A DNA stretch of 64,000 bases, taken from NCBI RefSeq assembly GCF_902388705.1, contig NZ_CABMQJ010000004.1:62001-126000 (forward strand). The letters run 5' to 3'. The notes beneath the pieces are model-generated. The model made no database searches. It was not told the origin of the DNA and saw only the letters and a program-made list of their open reading frames with translations. The position numbers and the translations under genes are program-made. Source of the DNA: an uncultured Alistipes sp. Its GTDB lineage: Bacteria; Bacteroidota; Bacteroidia; Bacteroidales; Rikenellaceae. This document shows, piece after piece, positions 33,662 to 41,852 of this stretch (the first letter of the stretch is position 1; each line of letters opens with the position of its first letter).

Positions 33662-35435
33662 GTATATCGCCCTGCTGGAGCACGAGGGGGAGTTGGTGCG
33701 CATCGGCGCCCCCGTGTCGCCCGTCGAGGAGATTGCGGAGATTACCGACCGCATCTCCAAAATGCCGGGCGGCGGCAAAGCCCTCCTTTTCGAAAATACC
33801 GGCACGGAGTTCCCCGTGCTGACCAATATGTTCGGCTCGGAGCGCCGCATGGCGCTGGCCTTGGGCGTCGGGTCGCTCGGTGAACTCTCCGCCCGTATCG
33901 ACGGCCTGCTGAAAGAGGCCGCCGCTCCGCGCACTTCCCTGACGGACAAGCTGCGCGCCCTGCCCATGCTGGCCGAAATGGCCCGCTGGTTTCCGCGTAC
34001 CGCCTCGGGCCGGGGCGCATGCCAGCAGGTCGTGCATACCGGCGGCGAAGCGTCGCTGGCCGCGCTTCCGGTCCTGAAATGCTGGCCTGCCGACGGCGGC
34101 CGTTTCGTGACCCTGCCGATGGTCAATACCGTCGACCCCGAAACGGGCGTGCGCAATGTCGGCATGTACCGCATGCAGCTCTTCGACGACCGTACGACGG
34201 GCATGCACTGGCATATCCATAAGACGGGCGCCCGGCATTACGATGCCTGCAAGCGCCTGGGACGGCGGATGCCCGTTTCAATCGCCTTGGGCGGCGATCC
34301 CGCCTACACCTATGCCGCAACGGCCCCGATGCCCGACAACATGGACGAGTACCTGCTGGCCGGTTTTCTGCGGCGCCGTCCGGTGAAACTCGTAAAATGC
34401 ATTACCAACGACATCTATGTCCCGGCCGACTGCGACTTCGTAATCGAGGGGTATGTCGACCCGGCCGAGGCGAAGGGCGTCGAAGGGCCTTTCGGCGACC
34501 ATACGGGTTTCTATTCGCTCGAAGACCGCTATCCGCTTTTCCACGTTACAGCCGTCACGCATCGCCGGGATGCGGTTTATCCGGCCACAATCGTCGGCAT
34601 TCCCCCGCAGGAGGACGCCTGTATCGCCCGGGCGACGGAGCGCATCTTCCTGGCGCCGATACGCATGGCCCTGCAGCCCGAAGTCCGCGACCTGTCGATG
34701 CCCGAGGCCGGTACGGCGCACAATATCGCTGTCGTTTCGATTGACCGCCGTTACGGGGGGCAGGCCGTGAAAGTGGCCCAGTCGCTGTGGGGTGCGGGGC
34801 AGATGATGTTCAACAAATACATGCTCGTCGTGCCGTCCGGTACCGATGTGCGCGATGCCGATGCGCTGGCGCGATTCGTACGGCGCCTCGACCCGGTGCG
34901 TGACGTTGTCCGCAGCGAGGGAATCCTCGACGTGCTCGACCACGCGACGGCGACGCCCGGTTTCGGCGGTAAAATTGCATTGGACGCTACGGCCGTCGAT
35001 CCCGGTGCTCCGGTGCCGGACATCCCGGCCTTGCCGGAGGGATTTCGCACCGACCTGCTCGAAAAGTGGGGCGTTGCGCTCGCGTTTGCCGAGCCCGGGG
35101 CGTGTGTGCGGGTGCCCGGGGGCGTGAAATACCTTGCGGTGTTCGATTCCGCCGCTGCCGAACTTACTGCCCGGGAGCTTTTGTGGCTTGCGGCTGCCAA
35201 TACCGACCCGCGGCGCGATGTGCGGGCGGAGGGCACGGCGCTCGTAATCGACGCCCGGAGCAAACGTCCCGGAGCGGGGGAGAACCCCGCCCGTTTCCCG
35301 AATGTCGTTACGGCATCGGAGCAGACCGTCGCACTGGTCGATTGCCGCTGGGCGGAATACGGGCTGGGGGCGTTCGTGGAATCGCCGTCGCGGCGCTACC
35401 GCCGCCTGCTGCTCTCCGGCGGGGCGCAGTGGTAG
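33642..35435 (+). CDS. UbiD-family decarboxylase (menaquinone pathway type)
   Basis: 597 residues, the length of the long UbiD/MqnP-like decarboxylases of Bacteroidetes. Motifs of the prenylated-FMN enzyme fold are visible: MYRMQLFDDRTTGMHWHIHK, VEGPFGDHTGFYS with the conserved Glu/Asp region, and EDACIARATERIFL. These enzymes remove a carboxyl group from aromatic acids such as the naphthoate precursor of menaquinone and need a UbiX partner, which is not in the window. It begins within the last 20 bases of murQ. Placement in the menaquinone pathway rests on family and length, not on neighbours. Confidence 0.85.
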   Translation: MYRSLNEYIALLEHEGELVRIGAPVSPVEEIAEITDRISKMPGGGKALLFENTGTEFPVLTNMFGSERRMALALGVGSLGELSARIDGLLKEAAAPRTSLTDKLRALPMLAEMARWFPRTASGRGACQQVVHTGGEASLAALPVLKCWPADGGRFVTLPMVNTVDPETGVRNVGMYRMQLFDDRTTGMHWHIHKTGARHYDACKRLGRRMPVSIALGGDPAYTYAATAPMPDNMDEYLLAGFLRRRPVKLVKCITNDIYVPADCDFVIEGYVDPAEAKGVEGPFGDHTGFYSLEDRYPLFHVTAVTHRRDAVYPATIVGIPPQEDACIARATERIFLAPIRMALQPEVRDLSMPEAGTAHNIAVVSIDRRYGGQAVKVAQSLWGAGQMMFNKYMLVVPSGTDVRDADALARFVRRLDPVRDVVRSEGILDVLDHATATPGFGGKIALDATAVDPGAPVPDIPALPEGFRTDLLEKWGVALAFAEPGACVRVPGGVKYLAVFDSAAAELTARELLWLAAANTDPRRDVRAEGTALVIDARSKRPGAGENPARFPNVVTASEQTVALVDCRWAEYGLGAFVESPSRRYRRLLLSGGAQW

Positions 35436-35477
35436 TGCGGGCGGCTGGTCCGATAGATGTGTAAACAACTTCTGTGT

Positions 35478-36533
35478 ATGGCGAAATTCTTTTCAGAGCG
35501 TGAGATTCGTGCCATTGCGGTTTTCCTGCCGCTGGCCGGACTGTTGGTGCTCGGTGTCGTCCTCGTGCGGCCGAAAGCCGATCCTGCGGCTGCCCTGCGG
35601 GCCGAGGCCGAAATGGAGGAGCGGGCGGATACGCTCGTCATGCGGCCGTTCGATCCCAATACCGTCGACTACGACGGACTGCGGCGGCTGGGGCTGTCGA
35701 AGCACGAGGCCGTGAGCCTGCTGAAGTACCGCGCCGCGGGCAAGATTTTCCGCATCCCCGAAGACCTGACCCTCTGCTACGGCATCGACGATTCGCTCTT
35801 CCGCCGGCTCGAGCCTTATGTGCGTATCGGGCGCAAATATGCTATTGCCCCGCAGGAGTTTCGCAGGGGGCGTGTCGTCGCCGAGCCGATGCCGCCCTCG
35901 CGTTTCCGCCTCGATACCGTGAGCGCCCGCTACCTGCGTGCTATCGGCGCACTGTCGAAACGGCAGGCCGAGGCTTTTATTCGCTGGCGCGATTTGAGCG
36001 GCATTTACGATATGGAGGAGCTGCGCGCCTGTTATGTCGTGAGCGATTCGGTGGCCGCGGCACTCGAGCCCTACATTATTTTTCCCGAGCGGCAGACCGC
36101 ACCGATCGACGAACCCGTAGAGATTAACACGGCCGATTCGGCCGCGCTGCGCAGCGTCGTCGGAATCGGGGAGCGCACCGTCGTTTCGATTCTGAATTAC
36201 CGCGGCCGCCTCGGCGGATTCGTTTGCGTGGAGCAACTTGCAGAGGTTCCGGGGGTCACGGAACGCAATTATGAGAAAATTTTGAAACAAATTTGCTGCG
36301 ATAGTTGTGAAATTCGGAAAATTGATGTTAACTTTGCAACCCCGAAAGCACTTGGACGGCATCCTTACATCCCGCCGCAGACGCTTCGGAAGTTACTTAA
36401 AAAAAGACAGTTGAAAGGAGGTTGGAGTACCGCAGAGGAATTGATCGAAGATAAAATATTGACCCGCGAGGAGGCAGCACGGCTGGCTCCCTACCTGCGG
36501 TTCGGTACCCGAAGCGGATCTGACGACGAGTAA
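35478..36533 (+). CDS. Membrane-anchored helix-hairpin-helix (ComEA-like) protein
   Basis: 351 residues from the ATG at 35478. An N-terminal membrane segment (about 8-30, EIRAIAVFLPLAGLLVLGVV) is followed by several helix-hairpin-helix motifs of the ComEA type: VDYDGLRRLGLSKHEAVSLL, AIGALSKRQAEAFIRWRDLS, INTADSAALRSVVGIGERTV and LAEVPGVTERNYEKILKQ. Such motifs bind DNA non-specifically. The topology suggests a DNA-binding domain outside the inner membrane, as in DNA uptake, but that is inference. An ATG at 35457 would add seven codons that are AT-rich and unlike local codon use. It follows the UbiD gene by 42 bases. Confidence 0.8.
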   Translation: MAKFFSEREIRAIAVFLPLAGLLVLGVVLVRPKADPAAALRAEAEMEERADTLVMRPFDPNTVDYDGLRRLGLSKHEAVSLLKYRAAGKIFRIPEDLTLCYGIDDSLFRRLEPYVRIGRKYAIAPQEFRRGRVVAEPMPPSRFRLDTVSARYLRAIGALSKRQAEAFIRWRDLSGIYDMEELRACYVVSDSVAAALEPYIIFPERQTAPIDEPVEINTADSAALRSVVGIGERTVVSILNYRGRLGGFVCVEQLAEVPGVTERNYEKILKQICCDSCEIRKIDVNFATPKALGRHPYIPPQTLRKLLKKRQLKGGWSTAEELIEDKILTREEAARLAPYLRFGTRSGSDDE

Positions 36534-36628
36534 ACGCATGTCCTGCGGGGAGGGCTATCGGAAGATATGCGCCCCGAAAACCTTAAGTAAACGAACGAAT
36601 TATTAAAACAATAAAAAAAGAAAATATT

Positions 36629-36820
36629 ATGATTATCATGCCGGTAAAAGAGGGCGAAAACATCGAGCGCGCCCTGAAAAAGTTCAAACGTAAATACGAG
36701 CGCACGGGCGTCCTGAAGGAGCTTCGCCGTCGCCAGTACTTCACCAAACCTTCGATTGCGAAGCGCGAGGCGATGCAGCACGCTGTTTACGTGGAACATA
36801 TGTACCGCGACGAGGAATAA
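36629..36820 (+). CDS. rpsU: Small ribosomal subunit protein bS21
   Basis: 63 residues. The pattern MIIMPVKEGENIERALKKFK, then RTGVLKELRRRQYFTKPSIA, is that of Bacteroidetes bS21, ending in a Tyr-rich helix. bS21 sits near the anti-Shine-Dalgarno end of 16S rRNA; in Bacteroidetes it has been linked to hiding that sequence, which fits the weak ribosome-binding sites seen across this window. It has a short AT-rich upstream region and its own intrinsic terminator. Confidence 0.95.
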   Translation: MIIMPVKEGENIERALKKFKRKYERTGVLKELRRRQYFTKPSIAKREAMQHAVYVEHMYRDEE

Positions 36821-36844
36821 TCCTCACGGCGTTCAGCCCATATA

Positions 36845-36877
36845 CCCCGGAACTGCAAAAGTTCCGGGGCTTTTTTT
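36845..36877 (+). terminator. Intrinsic terminator of rpsU
   Basis: Stem CCCCGGAAC (36845-36853) with GTTCCGGGG (36861-36869), a 7-base loop and then C and T7. Confidence 0.93.
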
Positions 36878-37138
36878 GCCTTTCTGCCGGCTATTCTTGT
36901 TCGTCCGCACCGCCGTCCCCGCGGTTATGCAGCCCGCAGTCATACCTCCCGCAGTTGTCCCCTGCATCCATATAGTCTGCTGCCGCACAGTCAGTTGCTT
37001 TGCAAACAGCATTCGTCCTTATCCCCATGCTTTCGCATTCGCCCGTTTGTCCGCCTGTCCATTTACCCCCCCCCGAAAACGGTTGTTGCATATTCCTGCG
37101 GCTGTTTTCCCCATTTTATACATAGGTAGTATTGTGAT
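36878..37138. other. Intergenic region without recognised gene
   Basis: 261 bases between the rpsU terminator and the BlaI operator. No ORF with plausible composition and no RNA gene was seen. Confidence 0.5.
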
Positions 37139-37204
37139 AACTAAAAAATATAGTTAAAAAACTACATGAAATAGTTGTGTGTGAAATTTTTTTAGTTACC
37201 TTTG
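37139..37204 (+). promoter_or_regulatory. Promoter with tandem BlaI-type operator dyads
   Basis: Two identical dyads AACTA-N7-TAGTT lie at 37139-37155 and 37160-37176, with a 21-bp period (two helical turns). A further TAGTT is at 37193-37197. The second dyad overlaps the -33 element (GTTG 37174-37177), which is 19 bases upstream of the -7 box TACCTTTG (37197-37204). The blaI start lies 49 bases further on. The layout fits autorepression by BlaI. Confidence 0.7.
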
Positions 37205-37253
37205 TTTCCGTAAGCCGCGGCGAATTGTCGTTGCGGCGTGAAAAAACGATACG

Positions 37254-37619
37254 ATGGAAAAACTGACACGCAGGGAAGAGGAGCTGATGCGCTGCTTCTG
37301 GGAACACGGCCCGTTGTTCGTGCGCGAACTGGTGGCGCTTGCCGGGGAGCCCAAACCCCATTTCAACACGCTTTCGACGATGGTACGTGCGCTCGAAGCC
37401 AAAGGGTACGTAGCCCACAATACGTTCGGCAGCACCTACCAGTACTATCCGGTGGTGACCGAGGAGGAGTTCTCGCGCCGTACGCTGGGCGGTGTAATCA
37501 GCAAATATTTCGAAAATTCCTACCTCGGCGCCGTGTCGGCGCTGGTCGAGGAGGAGAAAATTTCGGTCGGCGAGCTGCGGGAGCTGATCGACCGTATCGA
37601 GCATCAAAACCGCCGTTAG
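37254..37619 (+). CDS. BlaI/MecI/CopY-family repressor
   Basis: 121 residues, normal for BlaI. The N-terminal winged helix is typical: LTRREEELMRCFWEHGPLFV followed by PHFNTLSTMVRALEAKGYVA. The C-terminal part (TLGGVISKYFENSYLGAVSA, LVEEEKISVGELRELIDRIE) forms the dimerisation and protease-sensitive region. BlaI repressors hold the promoter of their own operon and are cut when the membrane protease partner senses a signal. The M56 protease gene starts two bases after its stop, and tandem dyads lie over the upstream promoter. The regulated target here need not be a beta-lactamase; none is present. Confidence 0.93.
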   Translation: MEKLTRREEELMRCFWEHGPLFVRELVALAGEPKPHFNTLSTMVRALEAKGYVAHNTFGSTYQYYPVVTEEEFSRRTLGGVISKYFENSYLGAVSALVEEEKISVGELRELIDRIEHQNRR

Positions 37620-37621
37620 CC

Positions 37622-39904
37622 ATGTACGGCCTGATGATATACAGCCTGAAAGTCGGGGCCTGCCTGGCGGTTTTCTACTTGTTTTTCAAGTTGCTGTTGA
37701 GCCGTGAAACTTTTCACCGCCTGAACCGCGTCGTGCTGCTCGCCGTCATGGTGCTGTCGTTCGTGCTGCCCCTGTGCGTCATTACAATCTACCGCGAACT
37801 GCCTGTGTTGCCCGAACAGCCTGTATCTCCGGTGATGTACGAAACTCCGGCCCGACCGCAGCCCGATCCCTTTCCGTGGGATAAGGTAGTTGCCGTGGCC
37901 TTCCTGACCGGCGCCGGTGCGACGCTCCTGTGGACGCTCTGTTCGGTAATCGGTGTGGGACGCATGATTCGCCGGGGCCGCCGCGAGCGGCTGGACGCAG
38001 GTTCGGTACTGGTGCGCACCGACCGGCCCGTTACGCCTTTCAGCTGGTGGCGTTATATCGTCCTTTCGGAAAAAGACCTGGCGGAAAACGGCGAGGCGAT
38101 CATCCGGCACGAGAGAGCCCACCTGAGGCTGCGGCATTCGCTCGATTTACTTGTGATTGACATTGCCGGCTGCCTGCAGTGGTTCAATCCTGCGATGTGG
38201 CTGCTGCGCCGTGAACTGCGGGCCATCCACGAATACGAAGCCGACGAAGCGGTGCTTGCGAGCGGCGTCGATGCAAAGCACTATCAGTTGTTATTAATAA
38301 GGAAAGCTGCCGGCGGGAGGTGGTACTCGATTGCCAACAGCTTTAATCATAGTAAACTTAAAAACCGTATTACCATGATGTTACGTAAAAAATCGTCGCG
38401 GTGGGCCGGAGCTAAAACGCTTCTCTTGCTGCCCCTCACGGGAATCGCCCTCGGGGCGTTCGCCCGCACCGCCTATGTCTTTCCGGAAGACAAAGGTACG
38501 AAAAATAGAATTACCATCACAAAATCTTCCGTGGAGATTTCCGATAATAAACCGCTGATTCTGGTCGACGGTCGGGAAATCGCTTCGCTCGACTCGCTCG
38601 ACAACGAACGGATTGCCTCGGTGAGTGTGTTGAAAGACGCCTCTGCGACAGCGATTTACGGTACGCGGGGTGTCAACGGTGTGATTCTCGTGTCCACGAA
38701 AGACGCGCAGGCAGATGCCGACGCGCAGGCCGATGCCGACGGGCAGACCGCTGTCGACGGGGAGTCGATCCGGGTCGTGGTGCGGGGCGCCGGAAAGATG
38801 TCCGACGTCCGGGTTGTCGGCTTTTCGACCCGGGCCCGGGAGGCGGAAGACCCTGCCGGGGAAACCGTTGTCCGGAACGTGGCCGAACTGCCCGGAACTT
38901 CGGGGAGTGAAACCCGAAGCGACGATACGCGGCGTTACACGCTCGACAGCGACGGGGACAGGGTGTCGATTACCTTGACGGATTCCGCTTTTCCGGCCAA
39001 TGATACGACCCGTTATAAAATACGGTCGGTTACGACATCCCGTTCTGCTGCCGGCGGGGATGAAGCGGCGAATATCCTTTGGATTGTCGACGGCAAGGAA
39101 ATCGCCGCGCCGGGCGACGGTGATCTGGATCCCGACCGGATTGCGTCCATCCGGGTGCTTAAGGGGGCATCCGCCGCGGAGAAGTATGCCGGCCGCGGGT
39201 TCGACGGTGTGATTGAAATTACGACCAAAAAGGCCGGAGCCGCTGCGAAGGGCCGGCGAGCCGCGTCGGTAACGGTGACGTCCGTCGGCGCAGACGCCGG
39301 CGAAAGAACGGCATCCGTGACCGAGGCCAGCCTGCAGGCCGCGGAAGAGGGACTCAAGGCCGCCCGTGCAGGGCTGGAAATGGCCCGTAAATACATGCCC
39401 GGGAAAGAGTGGAAACAGGCGCAGGCCGAGCTGGATAAAGCGCAGAAAGAACTGGCGACGGCACGCAGGACTTCCGCCGCGGAGCTCGCCGCCGCGCGGG
39501 AACAGTTGGAGGCCGTGCACATCCATACCGCTGGCGACGCTTGGAACGGGACGCAGGGGAACGACGGAATGTCCCAATCCCGCACTGCCGGAGAGGAGTC
39601 GGGCCCCGATGCAAAGAAGTCGCAGGATTGGCACGTGACGACCGGCCTGGGAACTACACGCGTGGATCATTCGATGACCAAAACGGGAAAAACCACTTTC
39701 TCGGGGCAGGTTACCCTGCATAATTCGTTGGAGATACCGGACGACTACCTGATTTTCATCAACGGCGAAAAAGCCTCCAAAGCGGACGTGCGCCGGATTG
39801 CACCCAAGAAAATCAAACGCATGGAGTTGCTGCGCGGCAGGGAGAACTGCAAGCAATACGGTGCAGACGTCGAGGGCGTGGTACGGATTACCACGCGCCG
39901 CTAA
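37622..39904 (+). CDS. BlaR1-type M56 metalloprotease with three TonB-plug-like modules
   Basis: 760 residues from the ATG at 37622. Membrane segments lie at about 5-25, 39-59 and 90-112, with a fourth near 263-283. The M56 zinc-protease motif HERAH is at 163-167 and the downstream Glu region EYEADE at 204-209. Instead of a penicillin-binding domain, the part after the last helix carries three modules like the plug of SusC/TonB-dependent receptors. They lie at about 313-360 (ILVDGREIASL, then ATAIYGTRGVNGVILVSTK), 487-536 (AEKYAGRGFDGVIEITTKK) and 710-760 (CKQYGADVEGVVRITTRR). An Ala/Glu/Lys-rich coiled coil lies between the second and third (about 567-633). It forms an operon with the BlaI repressor; the signal is unknown. 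Confidence 0.85.
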   Translation: MYGLMIYSLKVGACLAVFYLFFKLLLSRETFHRLNRVVLLAVMVLSFVLPLCVITIYRELPVLPEQPVSPVMYETPARPQPDPFPWDKVVAVAFLTGAGATLLWTLCSVIGVGRMIRRGRRERLDAGSVLVRTDRPVTPFSWWRYIVLSEKDLAENGEAIIRHERAHLRLRHSLDLLVIDIAGCLQWFNPAMWLLRRELRAIHEYEADEAVLASGVDAKHYQLLLIRKAAGGRWYSIANSFNHSKLKNRITMMLRKKSSRWAGAKTLLLLPLTGIALGAFARTAYVFPEDKGTKNRITITKSSVEISDNKPLILVDGREIASLDSLDNERIASVSVLKDASATAIYGTRGVNGVILVSTKDAQADADAQADADGQTAVDGESIRVVVRGAGKMSDVRVVGFSTRAREAEDPAGETVVRNVAELPGTSGSETRSDDTRRYTLDSDGDRVSITLTDSAFPANDTTRYKIRSVTTSRSAAGGDEAANILWIVDGKEIAAPGDGDLDPDRIASIRVLKGASAAEKYAGRGFDGVIEITTKKAGAAAKGRRAASVTVTSVGADAGERTASVTEASLQAAEEGLKAARAGLEMARKYMPGKEWKQAQAELDKAQKELATARRTSAAELAAAREQLEAVHIHTAGDAWNGTQGNDGMSQSRTAGEESGPDAKKSQDWHVTTGLGTTRVDHSMTKTGKTTFSGQVTLHNSLEIPDDYLIFINGEKASKADVRRIAPKKIKRMELLRGRENCKQYGADVEGVVRITTRR

Positions 39905-40010
39905 CCCGGGAATTCCGGCCCGGATGTTCCCGGCGGCGGGCGGCGGACACGTTATGCCGCAACCGCCTTTCGTTGAAAAGAAAACCAACCATAAGCATAA
40001 AAAGTTCGCG

Positions 40011-40041
40011 CCCGGGACGGTTCTGCCGCCCCGGGTTTTTT
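40011..40041 (+). terminator. Terminator after the M56 gene
   Basis: CCCGGG at 40011-40016 pairs with CCCGGG at 40030-40035, followed by T6. It lies about 107 bases after the stop codon. Confidence 0.7.
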
Positions 40042-40093
40042 ATTATGCCCGCAATGCAGGCGCGAATGTTGCAGAATTTTTATCTGAAAAAGT

Positions 40094-40101
40094 TATCTTT
40101 G
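40094..40101 (+). promoter_or_regulatory. -7 box (TATCTTTG) of the WG-repeat gene
   Basis: A perfect TAnnTTTG match, 24 bases before the ATG at 40126. A TTG at 40069-40071 lies 22 bases upstream and is a weak -33 candidate. Confidence 0.55.
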
Positions 40102-40125
40102 CACGAGAAACACAAAACAGAGGTT

Positions 40126-41559
40126 ATGAAACGCCAGCTATTATTTCTGTCAGTTGTCATGCTTGCTGCATGCGGCCGGACATTCGAGCAGCGCACGTCC
40201 AAATATGCCGAGGTGGGGCCCGTGAGCGACAACCGCGCCGCGGTGCTCGACATCAACGAAGGCGTGGGCCGCTGGGGGTATGTCGACGGTGCGGGACGGC
40301 TTGCCGTCGAGTGCCGCTATGCCGGCGCCGGGAAATTCTCCGACGGCCTGGCTGCCGTGCAGGAGATCGAGGGGCTGTGGGGGTATATCGACACCGCAGG
40401 CCGGACGGTCGTTGCGCCGCAGTATACCGTGGCCGGGGAATTCGACGGCGGCATGGCGTGGGTGCAGGCCGGCGGCGAACGCTGGGGCCGTATCGACAAT
40501 ACGGGAAAGGTCGTCATTCCTTGCCTCTATACCGAGATCGGCGAACCCGACCAGCGCGGCTGGATGCGTGTGCGGCGCGACGGCAAGTGGGGCTGCCTGC
40601 GCGAAACGGGCGAAGTCGCCGTACCGTGTGCCTACGACCGGATCGGCGAACCGAATGCCTACGGGTTGATTCCCGTGACGAACGAGGGCAAGCACGGCTT
40701 CCTCGACAGTGACGGACGCGAGGCCCTGCCTTGTTTCTTCAGCTATATCTCCGAGTTCAAGGACGGCTATGCCCGTACGAATTACGGGGGCAGCATGGCG
40801 CTGCGCGACGAACCCTACGGCGGGCAGTGGGGCCTTATCGACACGCTGGGGCGCGAAACCATCCCCTGCCGCTATTACGACCTCGCCGCTCCCGGCGAGG
40901 GGCTTGCGGCGTTCAGGCTCGAACAGTTCGGCAACTACGGCTATGTCGACGTGAAGGGCAACGTGGCCATATCGCCGCGCTTTGCGGTCGCCCGGCCTTT
41001 TTCGAACGGTGTGGCGGTGGTCAGCTACAACAATGTCAACTTCGGGCTGGTAGACCGCAACGGCTCTGAAATCAGCTCGTTCCGCTATAAGCGCATCGGC
41101 AAGTTCAACGACGGCCTGGCGCCTTTCAACACCGACCTTTACGGCATGAATTTCCAGGGCATGGAACCCCGCTGCGGCTATATCGATACCGAGGGGCGGG
41201 AAGTGCTTCCCGCCAAATGGGACGATGCCGCCGAGTTCAGCGAGATGCGGGCCGCCGTCATGCGCTTCGGCATCGATTCCGAGGATTTCTACGACGCCCG
41301 GTGGGGATATATCGCGACGAACGGCCAGCTGGTCGTGCCGTTCAAGTACCACGAGGCCTATCCGTTCAGCTGCGGCCTGGCCCGTGTTTTCGTCAAGGGA
41401 CTCGGGTACGGCTACATCGACCGCAAGGGCGAGGAGGTCGTGCCCTGCAAATACCAGGAGGCGGAGGATTTCCATGATTTCAGGGCACGGGTCAAGCAGT
41501 ACGACCGGGTGCTGATAATCGACGACAAGGGCCGGATCGTAAACGACGAGGGTGCATGA
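40126..41559 (+). CDS. WG-repeat lipoprotein
   Basis: 477 residues from the ATG at 40126. A lipoprotein signal ends in the lipobox LAAC (Cys at 17). The rest is a chain of about ten WG (KWG-type) beta repeats, each with a WGYID or YGYVD core followed by a strand such as VVAPQY or VVIPCLY, spaced about 35-45 residues apart. The repeats probably form a rod or propeller that binds another envelope component; no catalytic motif is visible. The frame is open further upstream to 39973, but the lipoprotein signal and the -7 box at 40094 fix the start. The stop codon lies inside a perfect 22-bp inverted repeat. Confidence 0.88.
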   Translation: MKRQLLFLSVVMLAACGRTFEQRTSKYAEVGPVSDNRAAVLDINEGVGRWGYVDGAGRLAVECRYAGAGKFSDGLAAVQEIEGLWGYIDTAGRTVVAPQYTVAGEFDGGMAWVQAGGERWGRIDNTGKVVIPCLYTEIGEPDQRGWMRVRRDGKWGCLRETGEVAVPCAYDRIGEPNAYGLIPVTNEGKHGFLDSDGREALPCFFSYISEFKDGYARTNYGGSMALRDEPYGGQWGLIDTLGRETIPCRYYDLAAPGEGLAAFRLEQFGNYGYVDVKGNVAISPRFAVARPFSNGVAVVSYNNVNFGLVDRNGSEISSFRYKRIGKFNDGLAPFNTDLYGMNFQGMEPRCGYIDTEGREVLPAKWDDAAEFSEMRAAVMRFGIDSEDFYDARWGYIATNGQLVVPFKYHEAYPFSCGLARVFVKGLGYGYIDRKGEEVVPCKYQEAEDFHDFRARVKQYDRVLIIDDKGRIVNDEGA

Positions 41560-41597
41560 AAAACGGAGGCCGAATGCCTCCGTTTTTCATGCACCCT
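41549..41597. terminator. Perfect 22-bp hairpin spanning the WG-gene stop
   Basis: 41549-41570 is an exact reverse complement of 41576-41597, with loop CGAAT. The stem contains the last codons and the TGA of the WG-repeat gene and an A5/T5 block inside the stem. It can act in both directions between convergent genes. Confidence 0.85.
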
Positions 41598-41852
41598 GCA
41601 TCTTTCGCATCTCCCCGGTTTCGGCGTTTGCGCCGCTTCCGCTCTGCCGGTCGTATCTTCGGTGCTTCCCGTCCCTTGCCGCTCCCGTCCCTTGCCGCTC
41701 CCGTTCCGGCCGGTTCCGTTTTCCGCTTTTCCTGTCTTCGTTGTTTTCCGGCTTTTGCTGCTCCCGTTTCTGCTGTTTGCATTTTCGGTGGTTTCCTGTG
41801 TTTGGCGGTACCGTTTTTTCGACGGTTGCGTCCGCTTCCTCTGTGGGGACGC
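41598..41852. other. Low-complexity spacer with a 16-bp tandem repeat
   Basis: 255 bases of C/T-rich sequence on the plus strand. Two perfect 16-bp units (CCCGTCCCTTGCCGCT at 41668-41683 and 41684-41699) are followed by a partial third. No convincing gene: the open frames here translate to monotonous Arg/Lys/Gly/Ala sequence. Confidence 0.65.

Noticed and set aside
37254..39904. Beta-lactam resistance locus
   Set aside because: BlaI and an M56 protease are present, but there is no penicillin-binding sensor domain and no beta-lactamase gene.
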